Shown one piece after another: positions 57,722 through 64,000 of a DNA stretch of 64,000 nucleotides. Below the pieces are notes generated by a model. The model made no database searches and had not been told where the DNA came from. It saw nothing but the letters and a program-made list of their open reading frames with translations. The DNA comes from Adineta ricciae (lineage: Eukaryota; Rotifera; Eurotatoria; Adinetida; Adinetidae). The DNA lies in NCBI GenBank assembly GCA_905250025.1, contig CAJNOJ010000144.1:62001-126000 (forward strand), written 5' to 3'. A program made the translations under genes and the position numbers. Numbering within the stretch: position 1 is the stretch's first letter; each line of letters begins with the position of its first letter.

Positions 57722-58509
57722 TCACACCATTAACCAGAAATTGTCAATTTTCTTTTGCATTTTCATAAGTTTGTCTTTGCCATTTTGAGAGAAATTACAA
57801 TTAAATAAAAATAATCTCTTTAATGTTTGATTATGTTTCATTAACTGAATAAAACAATCAACAACTTCATCATCAATCAAATGATTTGTACAAAAATCCA
57901 ACTCTTCCAAAGTTTTATTGTGATATTGTATTGCATTGATTAATATTTGAATACCTTGATTACCAATTTCATTTCCAGCGATACGAAGAACAGTTAATCT
58001 TTCATTAGTTTGAATCATTTCAGCAAGATATTTTACACCAACATTTGAAATTCTATTTTGAGTGAGATCTAATACTTTTAAATTGTTCTCATTTGTGGAA
58101 AGTGCCTTGGCTAAGTGAAGAACACCCTCATCACCAACTCGATTATCCAATAATAAAAGTTCGTCTAAAATATTCTCAGTATTGTTCAATGTATTAGCTA
58201 AGATGGAGGCACCGATAGATGTCACTTTGCACCTTGTTAATTGAAGAACTCGGCATTGTTTTTTTATCACAGCCTCTTCGACAACATATTCAATATCTCG
58301 TTCGTTTAAATCTTGGGATAAATATACCGTGGAATACATCGGAGAACGAGCGATTTCTCGTCTTAAGTAAAGATTCTCTGGATGATCAACAACAAAAAAA
58401 TAGTCAATTGTTTATCAATCCGAAAAAACATACCTGATTCTGAATTATTATCTGTAGATTCGTTTGTATCTTCACGTGGAACTTTTTTTGATTTCTTTTT
58501 CGATGCCAT
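57722..58509 (-). CDS. NLR/RNI-type leucine-rich repeat protein, copy 2
   Basis: Exon 1 is 58509-58434 (MASKKKSKKVPRED) and exon 2 is 58377-57722, phase 1, 243 residues. It has the same repeats as 54633-55418 with about a dozen replacements, clustered in the last repeat (NHLIDDEVVDCFIQLMKHNQ, LFNCNFSQNGKDKL). Both frames are intact, so both copies may be expressed. The opposite-strand gene at 59072 begins about 0.56 kb upstream, which suggests a shared promoter region. Confidence 0.85.
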
Positions 58510-59071
58510 GTCTATAGTGATGAATAGAAGATAATGTCAAACGTTAACTTTATCTCATCATATTTATATTCAATCCATTATTTACCTGAGATGTAATTGT
58601 TGGATTCAACAAATCAATTTCAACGATAAACTATATCGTAACGATATCACCAATCTTTTTATATGAAGTTGTTTTCTGATGCAATGAAACAACAAATCTG
58701 TATACGCGTGCACTTACCATTTGTTGTGTAATTACAGTTGTATCGAAATGTTTATTATAACATTCGTTTATTCATATAAAAGAATTTATCGCATTTCATT
58801 AATTATTCTGAATAGAAAAGAAAACGTTGACAAATGGAAAATAATGAGTAAGTATCAAATGCGCCTCATATTTTGTCAATTGTTTCACTACAGTGGTCTG
58901 GATAACCATAAATTCTGTTCACATATGACGTTATTATCCTGATAGAACGATGTGTTCGTTTATACAATTATGATGAAATGAATTGTTCTGTTTTTTCAGA
59001 TAAAAATTTTCATAAATATCTTCTTACTATCAAAGACGAATCTTTGTTGAACAATCATCTAGCAAAGTTCG

Positions 59072-60645
59072 ATGTCTGACGAGAATTGTTCGTCACCTAA
59101 CAATGAAGTAAGTCTTTCTAATGCTACAAAAATTAAGATAGATTCACAGCTTCTCACTCATGTTAGTATATGTACAGAAAAAAAGAAAAGAATTAATCAT
59201 CGATGATTGACTCACTCTTTAATTGATAGATTAAGTTTATCACAATGTATTAATGATTTCCTAAAACAGAAATATCTTTTTTTTACGTATAATAGATGAT
59301 GAATTTGTTCGAACATAGTGCACGATGTTTATTTATCCAGATATGTTAGATTTCATTGATTTATTGCATCACGTATTCTATTGATTATCTAAGATTCTTT
59401 CGTACAATTTTGATAATTAAAGAAAAGATAATTTACATTGATCGAGAAGGAGAATGAAAAACATTGAGCCGTCTTGAAAAATCCTGACAAATTATCAACA
59501 TATTTCTAAAAGCGAACTTTGTTCATTTCTTTTCAAATATCGTCATTTCGTTTACCTATCGTGAAAGTAGCGAAGTCAAAAATCAGAAAGAGACGGAAAA
59601 TCTATCAAAAGAGAAATGAAGTTCAACTCTATAAAACAGCGAAGGAAAAGAAGAAATAAGAAGCTTCAGTCATAGTCAACAGAAAGAGAAATACAAGCAT
59701 GAAATTCGACCATCGAGAGGATAAATAGTAAAAGAAATCCACGAGCGACGATAATGTATCGTAGTTCCATCTATGAAGTATTTATTCACCCTTTTGTTCA
59801 GCGTGTTAAAGAAAAATGATAATTTTATAAACTTACATAGTGTTAATGATAACCGTAACTGATAAGACGTTATTTGGTTAAAAGTGATATTACCTGTTGG
59901 TATCACCGTAGGTAGATTTAGATCTTGAATATTTGATTCGCTAAACTTAGAATATACAAGAAAACGTTCTTTTTTCCTTATCTTGTTCTACTCATGGTTA
60001 TTCTTTCCCATCGTGTTCACATTTTCATCTTTTCTTTTACAGGAAAAATCATATGTGACATTCGCCAATGCACTTAAGAGCATAATCAGTGATTATGGTA
60101 CACAGAAAATCAACAAAAAGCGTTTACGTAAAGATTACAATGATAAAATGAAAGAATTACGAAATCCTGACCACAAAACTCAACCAGTTCTTGCTATGGA
60201 AGGATATGGTGGTCGAGGACGCCCTGGTTTACATCCGGAAATGGAAGCTTGTGAAGTTCTCCGAGAACTTCTTAAAAGCGGAAAATATGATGTTAAAGAC
60301 ACTGATCAGGAAAAGCTAGAAGGCTATCAAAAACTTCGAGCACACTGCCAACATCTGATAGCTGAATTGGAAGTATTAAAGCGTGCTCATGGCGACCTTC
60401 AAGAAAAATATCGTCAATTAGAGCAGCAAAATGATGATTTAAAAGAAGAAAACTTGAAACTGAAGGACGCTAAAATATACGAAAACTTCGTGAAGAAGCT
60501 CAAAGATGATTTAAACAATCTTTTACCGAACAGTCAGCAAGTAAACGATGCATCAGAACACATTACACCAAAACCCGAACCGAAGGAGGAAAGCAATATG
60601 AATGCTTCACAATCGAACATTAAAATTTATCTGAAGAAAGAATAA
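59072..60645 (+). CDS. Coiled-coil protein of unknown function
   Basis: Exon 1 (59072-59107) encodes MSDENCSSPNNE with a GTAAGT donor; exon 2 (60043-60645) follows a strong TTTCTTTTACAG acceptor in phase 0, giving 212 residues. The intron would be 935 bases, long for this region, so the exon 1 link is tentative. Exon 2 has a basic segment (KKRLRKDYNDKMKELRN), a Gly-rich turn (EGYGGRGRPGLHP), an acidic helix (EACEVLRELLKSGKYDV) and a long heptad coiled coil (LIAELEVLKRAHGDLQEKYR, LEQQNDDLKEENLKL), then a Pro/Lys tail. No known domain recognised. It is probably a cytosolic or nuclear structural or adaptor protein. Confidence 0.65.
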
Positions 60646-61866
60646 TGTATATTAACTCACTTACAGATAATAATTAAAGTAAGAGAATTCTATTGAACAC
60701 CTACTGATATGGTTTATTAGATGAATTTCTAGGTTTTATTCTACTAAAAAGCATTTTAAAAATAATTTTTAACTTGATGTCTTTTACGAACGACTTATTA
60801 CGAGGACAAATGTAAATGGTCTGTCGCTATTTCATCGTATACGCTTCACAAATCTTAATTTAAAAATTTGGTTCCAAAGACATTATGCTACATATCTTCA
60901 CATTATATGAAAACAGAAGTCGAAGAAGCGTCATCTTGATAATCTGAAGTGTTATTCACACGAGCAGTGTGAATATTCGAGTATTTGCGCCATGTAAACG
61001 AACCGACCTAATTATAATCACATTTAGTCTTAAAGAAATAACAAAATTCATGTGAATTTTCAGACAATAGATCAATAGCCAAAAATATATTTACATTTCT
61101 TTCTATAAGCAAATTTCAATTCGTATAATCAACAGAAAAACGCCTATTATCAATCAATCGAACTTTAATCTTGTGAATCAAGTCGGCGATGAATTAATTT
61201 TTTGTTTTATTACGATTACTATCGTAGTTTTGATAGAAGGAAGGTGAAGGTAAATCTCAGAACTCTTGAACAGAAAATGATGTTAATCTGCAATTTTCAT
61301 CTCTCAATAAAGAACTATTAGGGTAAGTGTGTATTAACGAGCTCTTTTTATTATCATAGGAAGAATTTTTACTTCTCGCAAAATGATGAAAAAATGCTGA
61401 TATATTTGAAGTATAAGATTTTATAAGTCAGTCTAGGTAAAAATAATTTAATTTGGTGAGAAAAATTGTTTGTGTATGTGAGTATTTTCAATTATTGCTC
61501 ACAAAATCCAGCAGCCGTGATATTCCACCTGAAAAACGATGAATGATAATATTCAAGTGTTTTAGAAAAGCTGATTTTCTTGTTTATAACAGTGATCAAC
61601 GATATTATCATTTATTGCTGAAATATGCGAATTCTAATATAACGAAAACTTTAATCTACAGACGTATAATCTTACTCTTCAACAATCATCGCATTGATAA
61701 GAAAGAAATGAATAATCATCATGTTTCTGACGTCAATAATGGTGAAAGAACATGACGTCGTGATACAACTATCTCATGTTCCGTACTTAAAATAAACTAT
61801 AAACATACACAAACGATAAAACTTTCGTATCTTTCTCAAAGATTATTTGAAATCGAACATCAAAGA
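60646..61866. other. Intergenic, no gene seen
   Basis: 1.2 kb of AT-rich DNA. A frame at 61543-61755 has no domain. It includes the promoter of the F-box gene. Confidence 0.4.
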
Positions 61867-62961
61867 ATGATATTCGAAATTTTACCTGTTGAAATAATTC
61901 GAGAATTCTTTGAATATCTCAATGGTTTCGACATCTATCAATCATTTTATGGATTGAACAGACGTTTGACAGCTATTGTTCTCTCGACTATGGAATCACA
62001 TATCGATCTGCGCGAAGTTATGTCAAACGAATACATTCAAGTGAGTTAATCATCGAAGTAATTCACGTATCATCAAAGATAATCACTTAAAGCGTAGATG
62101 TTACATTTGGTTAATCCATCACACGTTATTTCTCTCAAATTGGCAAATAGATGGGAGAGAAATCAAATTAATTCAGTCATTCGTATTTATTCAATAGACA
62201 CCTTCACGCAGGTTCGATCTTTAACATTTGATCTACTAAGTATAACTAATCTCGAAGAAATCGTAGATATTTTACCATCGTTAACTTCTCTTGTATCTTT
62301 GACAATCACTTCCAACGAAAATCCACCATCGAAAATCTATTCAAAGTTGTTCTATCGTCTTCGTCACATTAAACGACTTCGTTTAATGTCTCTCAAGGGA
62401 AAATTGGCTTGTTGGGGTAATATTGATATTCGTCAATGGCATCTCGATACATCGTACAATTTTCGACATTTGCAAATCAATCCATTAAACTTTTCTCACT
62501 TTAGTCTTTTATTTCCTTATCTTCCACATCTTCGTTCGATTGAAACGAGTCTCTGTTTTGGCAATGCTCCAATTCCGTATTTGCCCAGATTGCGTTCGTG
62601 TATTCTCTATTTCGGTTTTTACGGCTTTCCCGAACTTAGTGATTTCTTTCGACAATGTCCTAATCTGAAAATACTCAAACTTGAAACAACAGGTATCGAT
62701 GTCGTGGATGGTCAGCAATGGGAAAATATTCTCACACGCGCATTGTCTCGTCTTCAACATTTTAATCTTCTCGTGGAGTTTATGGGAGATTACGACGTTG
62801 AAAGTTGTCGAGCTTCTTTTCAAACACAATTTTGGATTCAACGTGCTACACAAGTGAATTTAGTTGAAAGTCATATGCACATTGCACCAGATGACATTCG
62901 TACAGTTTATCAAATGACAATCGATTTCAATTATCAAAATCAACATCAATCTTACAACTAA
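61867..62961 (+). CDS. F-box protein with LRR-like C-terminal region
   Basis: Exon 1 (61867-62040) encodes an N-terminal F-box (LPVEIIREFFEYLNGFDIYQ, FYGLNRRL); exon 2 (62098-62961) follows a 57-base phase-0 intron. The product has 345 residues. The rest shows irregular leucine-rich segments (LTSLVSLTITSNE, IKRLRLMSLKG, LPHLRSIETSLCF, CPNLKILKLETTGI, LQHFNLLVEFMG). F-box proteins recruit substrates to SCF ubiquitin ligases through SKP1 and a CUL1-type cullin. The decayed cullins in this window resemble cullin-3, which normally uses BTB adaptors, so no direct partnership is implied. AATAAA follows near 62983. Large F-box families of this form are common in bdelloids. Confidence 0.85.
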
Positions 62962-63266
62962 AATAGCTTCGATGTTTTTTTCTTTAATAAACTCTCTATT
63001 TTGTGCTGTTCGTTGGATCATCTTAGAAAAGAATATCGACTATGTGTGATTTCCTGCCGATAGCCTGATGGCAAACATCGCGAGTATTAATATTCTGTTG
63101 TACATACCGATTCTTCAGAACGACAGAGAATCAACTGTTAAGTACTCGTGAAAATTCGTACACATTAGACAGTAAGATATTCTGACGAGAGGAAAAGCAT
63201 TTGCAATGCGACGATGCAAACAGAAAGATAACATCCTCACCTACGTTTTATATTTATTGAATCAAA

Positions 63267-64000
63267 TCATAAGACAGTCCGACTTGTTTGAACTGCCTTC
63301 TCGTAATATTCCAGTGCTTTGGAATATTCACTCAGTCTGGTGAATGTTAAGCCTATCTTAAAATAAATCTTGGCTAGACTAGGATGAGTCGGTGGCAGAG
63401 TTAGTTTCTGAATAGCAAGTGTCTGGTTATAGTTTTCAAGAGCTTTTGAGTGTTCACCCATGTTTAAATACACATCTGCGATGTTATTGTAACAGGTAGC
63501 TATGTTAGGATGAGTCGATGGAAGAGTTCTCTGCAGAATTTCGAGTGCTTTGTTATAGTTCTCCAGAGCTCGTGAGTGTTCACGCATATAGGAATATATA
63601 GAACCTATGTTGTTGTAAGTTTTGGCTAAATCTGGATGAGTTGGTGGCAACATTTTCTGTTGAATTTCAAGTGTCTTGTTGTTGTTCTCAAGAGCTCTCG
63701 CATATTCGCCCATTTGATAATACACTAAACCTATGTTGCTGTACAAGCTAGCTAGGTTAGGATGGGTTGGCGGAAGGGTTCTTTGTAGAATATCCAGCGC
63801 TTTATGATAGTTTTCTAGAGCTCTTGAATGATGACCCATATCAGAATACACTAACGCAATATTGTTGTAAGCGGTGGCGAGCTTTGGATGAATTCCCGGC
63901 AAAGCTTTTTGTAGAATTTCAAGCACTTTGTCATAGTTTTCAAGAGACCTCGGACGATCGCCCATGGCAAAATAAACCAAAGCCATATTGTTGTAAGTCG
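63267..64000 (-). CDS. Kinesin-light-chain-like TPR protein, C-terminal part
   Basis: The frame is open from the window edge to a stop at 63267. It encodes about six 42-residue tetratricopeptide repeats with the signature THPxLAxxYxNIGxVYxxMGE, SRALENYNKALEIxQ. The repeats are very alike at both protein and DNA level (126-bp period). TPR arrays bind peptides of partner proteins. The N-terminal domain lies outside the window, so the full architecture (kinesin light chain, NPHP3-like or other TPR fusion) cannot be told. The last repeat ends KALEYYEKAVQTSRTVL, followed by the stop codon. Confidence 0.85.
   Translation of the reverse strand, partial: TYNNMALVYFAMGDRPRSLENYDKVLEILQKALPGIHPKLATAYNNIALVYSDMGHHSRALENYHKALDILQRTLPPTHPNLASLYSNIGLVYYQMGEYARALENNNKTLEIQQKMLPPTHPDLAKTYNNIGSIYSYMREHSRALENYNKALEILQRTLPSTHPNIATCYNNIADVYLNMGEHSKALENYNQTLAIQKLTLPPTHPSLAKIYFKIGLTFTRLSEYSKALEYYEKAVQTSRTVL

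Larger units (their letters stand above)
56895..59398. repeat. Segmental duplication of the LRR locus, copy 2
   Basis: Matches 53749-56654. It starts right after the N at 56894 and runs through the second LRR gene and the first exon of the coiled-coil gene. Confidence 0.85.

Noticed and set aside
1-64000. Telomeric repeats, rRNA or tRNA genes
   Set aside because: I found no tandem telomere-like hexamers and no stretch I could fold confidently as tRNA or match to rRNA; a tRNAscan or Infernal run would be needed to exclude them.

Overview
This window looks like part of an animal genome, most likely a bdelloid rotifer. That is my inference. The DNA is AT-rich, introns are tiny (mostly about 50-80 bp, nearly always phase 1), and genes are packed on both strands. 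Many loci occur as diverged duplicates. The families present (NHL propellers, FG-GAP/VCBS, PAN, TPR, F-box, NLR-type LRR, rhodopsin-like GPCRs, plus foreign-looking enzymes such as a GH16 glucanase and an intronless amine oxidase) fit what is known of bdelloids. No rRNA, tRNA, CRISPR array or prokaryotic operon was recognised.

Layout. 0.06-1.85 kb (-): a broken gene with N-terminal death-effector domain (DED), one membrane span and an NHL propeller. 2.4-4.7 kb (-): a small Cys-rich secreted protein and a GH16 glucanase crossed by an assembly join. 6.2-10.5 kb (+): a three-unit tandem membrane-protein gene whose exon carries an 88-bp perfectly palindromic insertion. 10.7-12.9 kb (-): a decayed cullin-3-like gene. 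14.9-21.8 kb (+): secreted PAN - Ser/Thr linker - about 14 FG-GAP/VCBS repeats; its 3' part is duplicated at 24-26 kb. 23-30 kb: two Tc1/mariner-type copies (one with both ends), a 161-bp satellite beside the only large gap, and a long hairpin. 31.8-32.8 kb (-): an intact GPCR. 35-36 kb: a tandem-repeat element with a CAGA tail. 36.5-37.9 kb (+): an intact DED - membrane span - jacalin lectin gene. 38-40 kb: a terminal-inverted-repeat element abutting a second cullin remnant. 41-44.6 kb (+): a broken HSL-type esterase and an intact polyamine-oxidase-like gene. 45-53.5 kb: a short membrane-PAN gene, two decayed copies of the tandem membrane-protein gene, a 63-bp minisatellite and a third cullin copy. 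54-60.6 kb: a duplicated block of LRR genes (-) with divergent first exons (+), one continuing into a coiled-coil protein. 61.9-64 kb: an F-box protein (+) and a TPR protein (-) running off the edge.

The most interesting signal is a pair of genes at opposite ends of the first 38 kb that share one plan: cytosolic DED, short linker exon, single membrane span, then an exchangeable extracellular recognition module (NHL propeller or jacalin lectin), with every intron in phase 1. This looks like a modular type II receptor family that could couple ligand binding to death-fold signalling. The PAN genes use the same phase-1 exon logic.

Caution: seven isolated single N bases (4247, 12904, 20151, 23950, 48903, 50750, 56894) sit at abrupt changes of sequence or next to duplicated sequence. 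They look like scaffold joins between alleles or paralogues, so some duplications and truncations here may be assembly effects.
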